From the NCBI GenBank assembly GCA_007116035.1, contig SKJG01000146.1:1-37025 (forward strand): a DNA stretch of 37,025 nt, written 5' to 3'. The translations under genes and the position numbers were made by a program. Positions 9,004 to 17,573 of this stretch are shown here, in pieces; positions within the stretch are counted from its first letter, which is position 1; each line of letters begins with the position of its first letter. The notes under the pieces were generated by a model. That model searched no databases and was not told the DNA's origin. It saw nothing but the letters and a program-made list of their open reading frames with translations. Source of the stretch: Thioalkalivibrio sp. (lineage in GTDB: Bacteria > Pseudomonadota > Gammaproteobacteria > Ectothiorhodospirales > Ectothiorhodospiraceae).

Positions 9004-9215
9004 TTATGCACAAGGTTCGTGCCAACGCGGAAAAATGCGAGTTAGCCTTCATTTCTTCTCGCCATCCACATGAAAAAATCGCATCTATTTGTTTTTGATG
9101 CACAAATGAAGATTGAACGTTTTTTGACCAGTCCGACATAAGTCCTTTCAGGACAGGAGACTGGGGACAGGAGGCAAGTTCTTTCCACAGACTTATCCAC
9201 AGCTTTTGTGGATAA
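9004..9215. promoter_or_regulatory. DnaA-box cluster with AT-rich tract (oriC-like or DnaA-titration site)
   Basis: Within the 469-base gene-free stretch 8817-9285 I see exact TTATNCACA DnaA boxes at 9004-9012 (TTATGCACA), 9193-9201 (TTATCCACA) and, inverted, 9207-9215. Weaker matches are TGATGCACA at 9096-9104 (one mismatch), CCATCCACA at 9062-9070 and CTTTCCACA at 9181-9189 (two each). Between them, about 9032-9128 is conspicuously AT-rich for this genome. CATCTATTTGTTT at 9082-9094 matches the E. coli oriC L 13-mer at 11 of 13 positions. That is an origin-like arrangement. Usual origin neighbours (dnaA, gyrB, gidA, parAB, rpmH) are absent, so a DnaA-titration or reactivation locus is equally possible. 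Confidence 0.5.
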
Positions 9216-9220
9216 GTCTG
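9188..9220. repeat. Perfect 14-bp inverted repeat of two DnaA boxes
   Basis: CAGACTTATCCACA (9188-9201) and TGTGGATAAGTCTG (9207-9220) are exact reverse complements around a 5-base spacer (GCTTT). The symmetry extends 5 bases beyond the DnaA consensus on each side, so it is more than two boxes meeting by chance. Confidence 0.8.
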
Positions 9221-9258
9221 CCACCTCCCGAAGGCCCTCTGTTTTTTCCTAAGGGTGT

Positions 9259-9287
9259 AAAAACCCCCCAGTGGGGCATGGCCCACT
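9259..9287 (-). terminator. Probable glnS terminator
   Basis: On the minus strand, directly from the glnS stop, AGTGGGC-CAT-GCCCCACT forms a stem with one bulge. A G-run and TTTTT (complement of 9259-9263) follow. Position and form suit an intrinsic terminator, though the G-run between stem and U-tract is atypical. Confidence 0.4.
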
Positions 9288-10968
9288 AGCTTCTGGCAGA
9301 GAGCTTGGCCCAGGTATCACGGAGAGTGATGGTGCGGTTGAAGACCAGTCGCTCCGGGGCGCTATCTCTGCTGTCTACGCAGAAGTAGCCCTCGCGCTCG
9401 AACTGAAAGCTTGCGCCCGCGGATGCCCCGGAAAGCATGGGCTCCACCACGGCCTGCAGGATGATCAGCGACTCCGGGTTCAGGTCGTCCCGCCAGTCGT
9501 GATCCCTGACCGCACCCGGGTTCGGAACCGTGAACAGGCGATCGTACAGCCGGACTTCGGCGGGAACGCCGTGACTCGCCGAGACCCAGTGAATCACCCC
9601 CTTCACCTTGCGGCCTTCCGGGTTGGCGCCCAGAGTCGCCGGATCGTAGCTGCAGCGCAGTTCGACGACATCGCCGGCTTCGTTCTTGATCGCCCGGTCG
9701 CAGCGGATGACATAGGCGTTGCGCAGGCGCACCTCGCCGCCGAGCGCGAGCCGTTTGTACTTGTTGTTGGGCGCGACTTCCATGAAGTCGTTCCGGTCGA
9801 TATACACTTCGCGGGTGAAGGGGATCAGGCGACTGCCCATGGCCTCGTCCTTGGGATGGTTCGCCGCGACCGCTTCTTCCACCTGTCCTTCCGGGTAATT
9901 CTCGATCACGACCTTCAGCGGATTGAGCACCGCCATCGCGCGCGGCGCGGTGGCGTCGAGCGCTTCCCGGACCGAGTTTTCCAGCAGCGCCATCTCGACC
10001 ATGCCGTCGGACTTGGTCACGCCGATCCGGTCACAGAAATCCTGCACCGCTTCCGGCGGGTAGCCGCGCCGGCGAATGGCCGCGATGGTGGGCATGCGCG
10101 GGTCGTCCCAGCCCTGCACGTGGCCTTCCGCGACCAGCTCGGTCAACTTGCGCTTGCTCAGTACGGTGTATTCGAGGTTGAGGCGGCCGAACTCGTATTG
10201 CCGCGGCTGTGCCGGAACGTCCAGATTCTCCAGGAACCAGTTGTACAGCGGCCGATGGTCCTCGAACTCGAGCGTGCACAACGAGTGCGTGATGCCTTCC
10301 AGCGCGTCGGAGAGGGTGTGGGTATAGTCGTACATCGGATAGATCGGCCACGCCTCGCCGGTCTGGTGATGCACGGCGCCGCGACGGATCCGGTAAAGCG
10401 TGGGGTCGCGCAGGTTGATGTTCGGCGACGCCATGTCGATTTTTGCGCGCAGCACGCGCGCGCCATCCTCGAACTCGCCGGCACGCATGCGCCGGAACAG
10501 ATCCAGGTTCTCCTCCACCGAGCGTTCCCGGAAGGGACTGTCGCGACCCGCCTCGGTGAGGGTGCCGCGGTAGTCGCGCATCTGCTCGGCGCCGAGATCG
10601 CACACGTAAGCCTTGCCGGCGCGAATCAGGTCCTCGGCAAAGCCGTACAGCGGCTCGAAGTAGTCGGAGGCGAAAAACAGCTCGGTCCAACGGTAGCCAA
10701 GCCAGCGCACGTCTTCCTTGATCGCCTCGATGTATTCGACGTTTTCCTTCTCGGGGTTGGTATCGTCGAAGCGCAGATTGCAGGTGCCGCCATAGTCCTG
10801 TGCGATACCGAAGTTGAGACAGATCGACTTGGCATGCCCCAGGTGCAGGTAGCCGTTCGGCTCCGGCGGAAAACGGGTGGCGACGCGGCCGGCGTTGCGG
10901 CCGCTTTTGAGGTCTTCGTCGATGATCTGGCGGATGAAGTTGCTGGCCGCCGCTTCGTTGTTGCTCAT
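9286..10968 (-). CDS. glnS: Glutaminyl-tRNA synthetase
   Basis: Predicted 560-residue class I aminoacyl-tRNA synthetase charging tRNA-Gln. The HIGH motif appears in [14 protein letters not shown] (about 30-43), and KMSKR is represented by VLSKRKL. Conserved [10 protein letters not shown] and a C-terminal two-barrel anticodon-binding region are present. Length matches E. coli GlnRS (554). The start [11 protein letters not shown] at 10968 is preferred over an ATG 36 bases upstream because it fits the family N-terminus and sits 45 bases after a perfect -10 box. A true GlnRS implies direct Gln charging, as in gamma- and betaproteobacteria. Confidence 0.97.
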   Translation of the reverse strand: MSNNEAAASNFIRQIIDEDLKSGRNAGRVATRFPPEPNGYLHLGHAKSICLNFGIAQDYGGTCNLRFDDTNPEKENVEYIEAIKEDVRWLGYRWTELFFASDYFEPLYGFAEDLIRAGKAYVCDLGAEQMRDYRGTLTEAGRDSPFRERSVEENLDLFRRMRAGEFEDGARVLRAKIDMASPNINLRDPTLYRIRRGAVHHQTGEAWPIYPMYDYTHTLSDALEGITHSLCTLEFEDHRPLYNWFLENLDVPAQPRQYEFGRLNLEYTVLSKRKLTELVAEGHVQGWDDPRMPTIAAIRRRGYPPEAVQDFCDRIGVTKSDGMVEMALLENSVREALDATAPRAMAVLNPLKVVIENYPEGQVEEAVAANHPKDEAMGSRLIPFTREVYIDRNDFMEVAPNNKYKRLALGGEVRLRNAYVIRCDRAIKNEAGDVVELRCSYDPATLGANPEGRKVKGVIHWVSASHGVPAEVRLYDRLFTVPNPGAVRDHDWRDDLNPESLIILQAVVEPMLSGASAGASFQFEREGYFCVDSRDSAPERLVFNRTITLRDTWAKLSARS

Positions 10969-11012
10969 GCAGTGCAGTCTTTGTCGCAGGGCCCGGACGG
11001 GCAAGTGCCGGC

Positions 11013-11018
11013 ATTATA
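11013..11018 (-). promoter_or_regulatory. glnS promoter -10 box
   Basis: TATAAT (complement of ATTATA at 11013-11018) is an exact sigma-70 -10 hexamer, 45 bases upstream of the glnS ATG. No good -35 hexamer lies at 16-18 bases. Confidence 0.55.
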
Positions 11019-11132
11019 CCCGCACCGCTTGCGCCAGACATGGCACAATGACCCCAGTGCAGGGATGATGATCGCAGCGAACCGGTTTCCCCTGCACGCT
11101 CTCTTCTTCGCCCCCAACACGGCGACCCGTCC

Positions 11133-11864
11133 ATGATCGAACCCCTTCTGCTGACCGCGGCGCGGATCTCCACCTTCGACCAGCAGCTGTTGCTGACCAA
11201 TGCCAGCGGCTTTTTCTTTGCCCGTGGCGAGCGTCTGTTCCTGGTCACGAGCCGGCACGTGATGTTCGACGAGCCCAGCAAGCATTTCCCGAACCGGATC
11301 GAGATCGAACTGCATATCGATGCGGACAACCTGGCTCGCTCCACGGGATTCTCGATTCCCCTGTACCAGGAGGGCCAGAGCGTCTGGCGCCAGGCCCTGG
11401 ACAAGTCCGGGGAGATCGACGTCGCGGTGATCGAACTGGACCGTAACGCCCTGCCCCCGACGACCCACTACAGCGCATTCACGCCGCAGCATCTGCTGAG
11501 TCCACTGGATCAGATCGAGGTCGGCACTTCACTGTTGGTGGTCGGCTTTCCACTGGGTTTTCACGACACGCTGCATCACATGCCGGTCGTCCGCCACGCC
11601 GCGGTCGCTTCCTCCTTCGGTCTGCGTTTCCAGGGCGAGGGGTATTTCCTCACCGACGCCCGCACCCACCGCGGGACCAGCGGAGCACCCGTCGTGATGC
11701 GGGTACCCAACCCGGATCCTGCCCATGGTGGCCCGCCGTGGCTGCTGCTCGGTGTGCACTCGGCACGAATCGATGTGGGTACCCGCGATCTGGTCCTGGA
11801 CGAGGCGCTCGGACTCAACTGCGCCTGGTACGCAGACATCCTGCTGACGCTGACGGAAGCCTGA
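11133..11864 (+). CDS. Trypsin-like serine protease (S1-type fold), cytosolic
   Basis: Predicted 243 residues. A complete chymotrypsin-fold triad is visible: H42 in VTSRHVMF, D96 in GEIDVAVIEL, S183 in RGTSGAPV. There is no signal peptide, membrane segment or PDZ domain, so it is unlike DegP/DegQ and probably acts in the cytosol. The motif spacing resembles trypsin-like peptidase_2 family proteins. It is divergent from glnS and convergent with the flavoprotein gene, standing alone. Its substrate is unknown. Confidence 0.8.
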   Translation: MIEPLLLTAARISTFDQQLLLTNASGFFFARGERLFLVTSRHVMFDEPSKHFPNRIEIELHIDADNLARSTGFSIPLYQEGQSVWRQALDKSGEIDVAVIELDRNALPPTTHYSAFTPQHLLSPLDQIEVGTSLLVVGFPLGFHDTLHHMPVVRHAAVASSFGLRFQGEGYFLTDARTHRGTSGAPVVMRVPNPDPAHGGPPWLLLGVHSARIDVGTRDLVLDEALGLNCAWYADILLTLTEA

Positions 11865-11995
11865 CTGCGCCCGACGGCGTGTCAGGGCCCGGTGCGCTCC
11901 CCCACAGGGTGGGCTGGTGGCCCCGACCCCAACGAGAGACCCGCGCGATTCCCTGGATGCATGGCTGTTGCGGCGACTTCCTGAAACGATTGGGA

Positions 11996-13132
11996 TCAGA
12001 CCTGCAGGCGGGGCTGGTCCCGGTGGAAGAACCAGCGGTTGAGCACCCAGTGGCGCACGAACCATTGCGAAGCCAGCAGCCGGGCCGCCAGACTCCGTTT
12101 CACACGAGCGGGGAGACCCGTCGTGACCGCCGCCGCGACACGGCGGTCGCGCGGGCCGAAGCGCTGCACCAATCGATCCGCGTAGGGCTGCAGTTGATCA
12201 CTGTCGAAACCAGCGCGGCATTGCGCGACGACGCTGGCGGCGAGCAGTGCCGATTCGATCGCCGGCCGGATACCTTCTCCGCTCTGAACGTAGGCCAGCC
12301 CGGCGGCGTCGCCCACCAGCAGCACCCCGTCGTCGACGATGCGTCGGGGGGTGTCTCCGTAGAGCAGATAGGCGTGTCCCTGAAATCCGCCGGGGACCGG
12401 TGACGGGATCCTGCCGGTGCGCGTCAGCATGTCCAGGAAAACGTCCAGATGATGGCCGAGCCGGTGACTGTCCTGTCGACCCAGGCCGATGTTGAGCCAG
12501 TTCCCCTTGCGGAAGACCCAGCCATAGCCCTTCAGGTCCTCACAGAAAAACAGTTCCGGGACGTCGGCACGAATGCCGCAGTCACGGCCCTGTTCCGGGG
12601 TCATCTCGAACTCCGTTTCCTTGGCGAGCACCGCCGCCTCTGCGCTGCCCGGTCTGGCGCCCAGCAGCCGGGCCACGGGACAGAAGTGTCCACCGGCACC
12701 GATGACCAGCGGGGCGCGGATGTGGCCGTTGACCACCCAGTTTCCGTCTGCATCACGGCGCATGTCGTCGCAGGCTTCGCCAAGGAACAGCCGGGCCCCG
12801 CTGCGCATGAGCAGGTAATGGTCGAACTCGCAACGGCGGATACCGTAGCTGACCGGCTCGTCGTAACGCACCTCCGCTTCAGGGCGTCCCATCATGCCGA
12901 TGCGGAAACCGGTCAGGGGTTGCAGGGTGCGCTCCCGGCCATAGTCGTCCAGATCCATCTCGAGGGCTTCCACCACGGCCGGGGTGATCCAGCCGGCGCA
13001 GACCTTGTCGCGGGGGAACGCGCGCTTGTCGAGCACCGCGACATCCAGACCGCTGCGGCGGAGTTGCCAGGCACAGGTGGATCCCGCCGGCCCGCCGCCG
13101 ATGACAAGAACATCCACGCGGTCCATGCTCAT
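11996..13132 (-). CDS. Geranylgeranyl-reductase-like FAD-dependent oxidoreductase
   Basis: Predicted 378 residues. The N-terminal dinucleotide fold GGGPAG (12-17) binds FAD, and RDKVCAG (41-47) matches the GGR-family active loop. KGYGWVFRKG (201-210) corresponds to the family's YxWxFPK signature, and VGDAAG (273-278) is the second FAD motif. Family members reduce isolated double bonds in prenyl or lipid chains, or hydroxylate. The gene starts 2 bases after the cfa stop on the same strand, so the two are almost surely co-expressed. This suggests a lipid substrate, possibly a product or substrate of Cfa; that link is inference. No membrane segment or signal peptide is seen. Confidence 0.85.
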   Translation of the reverse strand: MSMDRVDVLVIGGGPAGSTCAWQLRRSGLDVAVLDKRAFPRDKVCAGWITPAVVEALEMDLDDYGRERTLQPLTGFRIGMMGRPEAEVRYDEPVSYGIRRCEFDHYLLMRSGARLFLGEACDDMRRDADGNWVVNGHIRAPLVIGAGGHFCPVARLLGARPGSAEAAVLAKETEFEMTPEQGRDCGIRADVPELFFCEDLKGYGWVFRKGNWLNIGLGRQDSHRLGHHLDVFLDMLTRTGRIPSPVPGGFQGHAYLLYGDTPRRIVDDGVLLVGDAAGLAYVQSGEGIRPAIESALLAASVVAQCRAGFDSDQLQPYADRLVQRFGPRDRRVAAAVTTGLPARVKRSLAARLLASQWFVRHWVLNRWFFHRDQPRLQV

Positions 13133-13134
13133 GC

Positions 13135-14415
13135 TCAGCCCCGCCCTTCGGCCCGGTATACCTGTTCGCGGGTCGGTGGGAGCACGTTGCAGTCGGCACG
13201 GTTGAACACCACCTGGAAGAGCTGCAGTTGGCCGGTATTGAACGCCGCAATGGAACCGCAGAGATACAGGCGCCAGGCACGCTCGAAACGTTCGTCGAAC
13301 ATTTCCCGCACTCGGTCGGCATTGCGCTCGTAGCGTTGCAGCCAGTGGCGCAGGGTGGAGGCATAGTGCAGGCGCAGATTCTCCACATCCAGCACCGAAA
13401 GGTCGCGGTGCTCAAAGATCGTCATCATCTCGCGCAGCGAGGGCGGATAGGCGCCGGGAAAGATGCGCTTCTCGATCCAGGCGTTCATGGGGCCGATGGC
13501 TCGATTACGGCCGATGCTGTGGATCAGGCCCCGGCCGTCGGGTTTGAGCACCCGATCGATGACCTCCGCCATATCCGGGTAATGCTCGGTGCCGACGTGC
13601 TCGAGCATGCCGACCGAGACGAAGACGTCGCAGTCGCCACTCACGTTGCGGTAGTCGTCCTCGATGTACTCGACCTGATCCTCCAGACCTTCGGCCCGAA
13701 CGCGTTCCCGGGCAAACAGCAGCTGTTCGCGGGAGATGTTGAAGGCCCTGACGCGGGCGCCGTAATGCCGGGCCATGTGGCGTGCCAGGCCGCCCCAACC
13801 GCAGCCGGCCTCGACCACCGTGTCCCCCGGCTGCAGCTGCAGCTTGCGGCAGACGTGATCGAGCTTGGCCACCTGCGCCGCCTCCAGCGTGGCATCGGCC
13901 TGCGGAAAGTACGCGCAGGTGTACTGCATCGCTTCGCTGTCCAGCCACAGTTGATAGAAATCGTTGCCCAGATCGTAATGGTGATGGATGTTACTGCGGG
14001 AACCTTCGAGGGTATTGCGCCGGCGGCGCGTCAGGCCGCCATCAGCGAGGCGGTTCCTGAAACCCTTTCCCCGGAAAGGCGCCCGTGCCCGGTAGACCGC
14101 CTCCAGGAGGGCGACCAGATCCCCCTCGACCTCCAGTTCGCCGCTCATGTAGGCCTCGCCGAAGTACAGATCCGGATAGGAGAGCAGACGCAGCAGGGTG
14201 CTCAGGTTGTGGATCCGCACATGGGCCAGCGCGGCGCGCCCCGCGGCTCCCGCCTCGGTCCCGTCCCAAAGGCTCAGGCGTGCCGGCGGACGGCCCGCGC
14301 CCTGATAGAGTTTCTTCAGCAGCCAACGGCTCGCGGCACCGGCCTGTGTACTGCGCAGCGCCGGCCTTCTGGGCACCGCCGTGGTGGCTCCTACGTTCTT
14401 GTTGTCCGCGCGCAT
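13135..14415 (-). CDS. cfa: Cyclopropane-fatty-acyl-phospholipid synthase
   Basis: Predicted 426 residues. SAM-dependent enzyme adding a methylene bridge across cis double bonds of membrane phospholipid acyl chains. The SAM-binding glycine motif is EAGCGWGG (202-209). Residues equivalent to the E. coli bicarbonate-site set are all present: C167 (QYTCAYF), E272 (SVGMLEHVG), H299 and I301 (LIHSIG), Y351. The N-terminal domain (1-140) is longer than in E. coli. AGGAG lies about 10 bases before the ATG, and a CTATACT element lies about 80 bases upstream. It is followed 2 bases later by the GGR-like flavoprotein. The intact catalytic set argues for genuine cyclopropanation. Confidence 0.93.
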   Translation of the reverse strand: MRADNKNVGATTAVPRRPALRSTQAGAASRWLLKKLYQGAGRPPARLSLWDGTEAGAAGRAALAHVRIHNLSTLLRLLSYPDLYFGEAYMSGELEVEGDLVALLEAVYRARAPFRGKGFRNRLADGGLTRRRRNTLEGSRSNIHHHYDLGNDFYQLWLDSEAMQYTCAYFPQADATLEAAQVAKLDHVCRKLQLQPGDTVVEAGCGWGGLARHMARHYGARVRAFNISREQLLFARERVRAEGLEDQVEYIEDDYRNVSGDCDVFVSVGMLEHVGTEHYPDMAEVIDRVLKPDGRGLIHSIGRNRAIGPMNAWIEKRIFPGAYPPSLREMMTIFEHRDLSVLDVENLRLHYASTLRHWLQRYERNADRVREMFDERFERAWRLYLCGSIAAFNTGQLQLFQVVFNRADCNVLPPTREQVYRAEGRG

Positions 14416-14494
14416 GGTGCAAATTCTCCTCTGGATTCAGGTGGCGGCCGCAAACGGGCCGGCACCTTTCGCCGCGATGTCTGCATCCACTGAA

Positions 14495-14501
14495 AGTATA
14501 G
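14495..14501 (-). promoter_or_regulatory. Sigma-S-like -10 element upstream of cfa
   Basis: The minus-strand sequence reads CTATACT (complement of 14495-14501), the described sigma-S-favoured extended -10, with no good -35 hexamer at 16-18 bases. The E. coli cfa gene has a sigma-S promoter, which makes this plausible; rpoS itself is not in the window. Confidence 0.4.
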
Positions 14502-14592
14502 GCAGAACCAACGCGTTTTCCCCACCGGCACGTGGGCGCGGAGACTGCGCGCTCGCCCTGAACGCAATGCGCCATGCCTTCTTTCCGCCTCC

Positions 14593-15663
14593 TCACCCCA
14601 TCAGGGCGACCGATTTGATCAGGGCGTAAGGCTCCATCCCGGGCTCCAGCCCGAGTTTCTCCACGGCCCACGGCGTGACCTCGGCGAGGAGCAACTGCTG
14701 GTCGGCGGTGCGGGTGGCCACCACGCTGCGCCCGGCGCGCGGCGAACCGATCCGCTCGATGGTGACCCTGAGGTGGTTCTGTATGCTGATGCGACGGGGG
14801 TCATCCAAGGCAAGGCTGACATCGCGCGCGTGGATGCGCACACGGAGTCGCTGTCCGGAAGGCACGCTATCCACGTTCGGCAACCACAGACGCGCGGACT
14901 CGACACCAAACGGCCGCAGGCCATGTTCGTTGAGCGGCCCGAGGACACCCTCCAGCACAGAAGCCGCGCCGTCGTCGGCGAACAGCGGCGAGTCCGGGCG
15001 GGCCAGCGCCTGCCGCAGCGGCTCGCTGCACTCCACCCGGCCGTCGCGCATGAACACCACGCGGTCGGCGAGACGCTCGACTTCGTCCGGAGCATGGGTG
15101 ACGAGCACGATCGGCACTCCCGCCTCACTCGCCATACGCGACAGGAAAGGCATGATCTCGCGCTTGGTCTGCGAGTCCAGCGCCGCCATCGGCTCGTCCA
15201 GCAGCAGGAGTTGCGGGCTGGTCAGCAGCGCCCGGCCCAGCGAGACGCGCTGGCGTTGGCCGCCGGACAGATGGTCGATCGGGCGGTCGAGGAGTTCGCC
15301 GATGCCGAGCATGTCCGTGGCCTCGCGCAGGTGCAGCCGCCGGAGTTCCTTGGGCGTGCGCTTGTAGCCGTAGAGCAGGTTTCCGCGCACGGACAGGTGC
15401 TGCAGCAGGCTGTGCTCCTGGAACACCAGACCGATGCGCCGCCGGTGCAGCGGCACGAAATGCCGCCGCTGCTGCCATACCTGGCTGCCGAATCGGACCT
15501 CTGCCCCGCGCACCCTCTCCAGGCCGGCGATGATGCGCAGCAGCGTGGTCTTGCCGCAGCCGGAGCGCCCGAACAGCGAGGTGACCCCCACCGGTGGGAG
15601 CTCGATGTCGACATCGAGCGTGAACGCCTCGCGCTGGAGCCGGGCTCGAACGGACAGGGTCAT
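14593..15663 (-). CDS. modC: Molybdate ABC transporter ATP-binding protein ModC
   Basis: Predicted 356-residue cytosolic ATPase driving molybdate import with ModB. Walker A FGRSGCGKTT (31-40), Q-loop VFQEHS, signature LSGGQRQR and Walker B LLLLDEPMAALD are present. The C-terminal 65 residues form a Mop/TOBE domain typical of ModC. Its ATG overlaps the modB stop by 4 bases (ATGA, 15660-15663), showing translational coupling. A longer in-frame extension upstream lies within modB and is rejected. Confidence 0.95.
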   Translation of the reverse strand: MTLSVRARLQREAFTLDVDIELPPVGVTSLFGRSGCGKTTLLRIIAGLERVRGAEVRFGSQVWQQRRHFVPLHRRRIGLVFQEHSLLQHLSVRGNLLYGYKRTPKELRRLHLREATDMLGIGELLDRPIDHLSGGQRQRVSLGRALLTSPQLLLLDEPMAALDSQTKREIMPFLSRMASEAGVPIVLVTHAPDEVERLADRVVFMRDGRVECSEPLRQALARPDSPLFADDGAASVLEGVLGPLNEHGLRPFGVESARLWLPNVDSVPSGQRLRVRIHARDVSLALDDPRRISIQNHLRVTIERIGSPRAGRSVVATRTADQQLLLAEVTPWAVEKLGLEPGMEPYALIKSVALMG

Positions 15664-16346
15664 AACTTCGCCACCCCGAACCGCCGGGTGATGCTGTACA
15701 CGACGAACAGGGTCAGAAACGCGAAGATCACCAGCATCAGCGAGAGCCGGTGCGCGGCCTCGTAGTTCATCGCCTCGGCATGATCGTAAATCAGCACGGA
15801 GAGCACCTTGGTCTCCCCGGGGATGCTGCCCCCCAGCATCAGGATCACGCCGAACTCGCCGACGGTGTGGGCGAAGGTCAGGGTCGCGGCCACCACGAAG
15901 CCACCGCGTGTCAACGGCAGAATGACGGTGAAGAAGCGGTCCCAAAGGCCGGCGCCGAGGCTGCTGGCGACCTCCACCGGGCGCCGGCCGAGGTTGTTGA
16001 ACGCCTCGGTCAGCGGCTGCACCGCAAACGGCATCGAGGACAGCACCGAGGCCACCAGGATGCCCTCAAAGGTGAATGCCAGGTGATGCAGACCGATCGA
16101 CTCCAGCGTGCCACCGACGAACCCCCGCGGACCGAGCACGATCAGCAGGTAGAAACCGAGCACGGTGGGGGGCAAGACCAGCGGCAGGGCTACGACGGCC
16201 TGCACGGCCACCCGCGCGGCCGAGCGCCCGTTCGCGAGCCACCACGCCACCGGGGTGGCGAGGATCAACAGGATGATGGTGGTGTACAGGCAGAGCTTGA
16301 ACGTCAGTTCGATCGCCTGCCAGTCCGCGGGCCCAAGTCCCAGCAT
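15660..16346 (-). CDS. modB: Molybdate ABC transporter permease ModB
   Basis: Predicted 228-residue inner-membrane permease with about five helices. The ABC permease EAA loop is seen as EVASSLGAGLWDRFFTVILPL. The start MLGLGPADWQ at 16346 has GGAGGGGG upstream; an earlier in-frame ATG at 16448 would add a charged non-membrane leader. It follows modA by 132 bases and overlaps modC. Confidence 0.95.
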   Translation of the reverse strand: MLGLGPADWQAIELTFKLCLYTTIILLILATPVAWWLANGRSAARVAVQAVVALPLVLPPTVLGFYLLIVLGPRGFVGGTLESIGLHHLAFTFEGILVASVLSSMPFAVQPLTEAFNNLGRRPVEVASSLGAGLWDRFFTVILPLTRGGFVVAATLTFAHTVGEFGVILMLGGSIPGETKVLSVLIYDHAEAMNYEAAHRLSLMLVIFAFLTLFVVYSITRRFGVAKL

Positions 16347-16478
16347 ACCGTTACCCCCTCCTTCGATACGTACTGCGGAAGAGGCCGAAGGCCTGCATCC
16401 GCCGCAACGGCGCGGGCAATCCCGACGCGCGTTGATTCCGGTAAACACCCATGACGAACGACGCCGCGCTCTTCCGTC

Positions 16479-17252
16479 CTACCGGTTGGCATCCCGGCCG
16501 GGGATCACGAATCCGTAGCGCTCCATGATCTCGTGGGCTGCGTCGGTCTCCATGAAGCGGGCGAAGATCCTGGCGGCCTCGTTGTTCTCGGCGCGCTTGG
16601 TCACGATATAGGCCTGCGTCAAGGGTTCGTGCAGCGTGGCGTCGATCAGGGAGTAGGGGTGTCTGGCCATCGCGGGGAACCTGGCAAGGGACAGCGCAAT
16701 GAACCCCACATTGGCAGCCCCGGACTCGACCATCTGGGCGGTATGGGCGATGTTCTCGCCGAAGACCAGACGACGCTGGACGGCCTCCCAGACCCCGGCC
16801 GATTCCATGGCCTCCTGCGCACGCAGGCCGTAGGGCGCGTGGGAAGGCTGAGCGATGGCGATGCGGCGGATCCTGGGATCCGTCGGCAGATCTTCCAGTC
16901 GCAGTTCGGAGGCGTCGAGGGTGTTGCTCCAGATTACGATCCGGCCGATGGCATAGACCTCCGGGTCAGTGGCCGTGAAGCCCGCCGCCTGCAGCCGTTC
17001 GGGGAAGGCGATGTCGGCGGAGAAGAAGATGTCGTAGGGCGCGCCGTTCATGATCTGGGTCGTCATCTTGCCGGACGACCCGTAGATGATTTCGAACGCG
17101 TGATCCGGATGCTGCTCGCGGTAGATTTCCGCGATGTCTTCGAGCGCGAAGCGCAAATCCGCCGCCGCTGCGATGGTGAATTTCTGAGCATGGGCGGGGA
17201 GCGCAAGGGCCACCAGCAGGATGACAAGGACAAGCAGGAACCGGCGTAGCAT
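16479..17252 (-). CDS. modA: Molybdate-binding periplasmic protein ModA
   Basis: Predicted 257 residues. A Sec signal peptide (MLRRFLLVLVILLVALALPAHA, cleavage near residue 22) is followed by the mature N-terminus FTIAAAADLRFALEDIA, where ModA proteins bind the oxyanion with Ser/Ala-rich loops; YGSSGKM follows. It captures molybdate (or tungstate) for ModBC. The ATG at 17252, with AAGGAG about 9 bases upstream, is chosen over one 33 bases earlier. Confidence 0.94.
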   Translation of the reverse strand: MLRRFLLVLVILLVALALPAHAQKFTIAAAADLRFALEDIAEIYREQHPDHAFEIIYGSSGKMTTQIMNGAPYDIFFSADIAFPERLQAAGFTATDPEVYAIGRIVIWSNTLDASELRLEDLPTDPRIRRIAIAQPSHAPYGLRAQEAMESAGVWEAVQRRLVFGENIAHTAQMVESGAANVGFIALSLARFPAMARHPYSLIDATLHEPLTQAYIVTKRAENNEAARIFARFMETDAAHEIMERYGFVIPGRDANR

Positions 17253-17274
17253 GAACTCACTCCTTTGCTGGACC

Positions 17275-17292
17275 GTAAACGCCAACGGTTAC
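17275..17292. promoter_or_regulatory. Imperfect dyad just upstream of modA
   Basis: GTAAACG (17275-17281) and CGGTTAC (17286-17292) form a 7-bp dyad with one mismatch, 23 bases before the modA ATG. It could be an operator. It resembles the clear ModE site before modE only weakly. Confidence 0.25.
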
Positions 17293-17301
17293 TGTGAACA
17301 A

Positions 17302-17381
17302 AGCCACGGATGGACACGGACAACACGGAAAACGAACTTGCCCCAATCCCTTTTCAGAGTGTTTCCGTGCTTTCTGTGGCT
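17302..17381. repeat. Hairpin-forming interspersed repeat, copy 1
   Basis: Arms AGCCAC/GTGGCT (17302-17307, 17376-17381), plus inner ACACGGAA and TTTCCGTG blocks, make a long imperfect hairpin in the modE-modA gap. The CACGGA/TCCGTG repeat style recurs at 19846-19916. Sequence from here to 17573 holds no convincing gene. Confidence 0.5.
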
Positions 17382-17573
17382 CGCATTCTTCCTCCCGAGT
17401 GGCCGCCACCCATGAAAGCCCGCTGTATTGTGTGGGGCGGTACACTCGCGCCCCGCCCTGTGCAAAGCGGCGGCTGCCCGGCGACCCGGCGAGGCCAAAC
17501 GGCACGCTCTCCCGGGGCATGGCGCACCGCACCGACCATCGCGTTAACCCGGTCGAAAGACGGCCTCAGCGGT

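Noticed and set aside
9271-11136. 621-residue plus-strand ORF
   Set aside because: It is entirely antisense to glnS and has shadow-frame composition.
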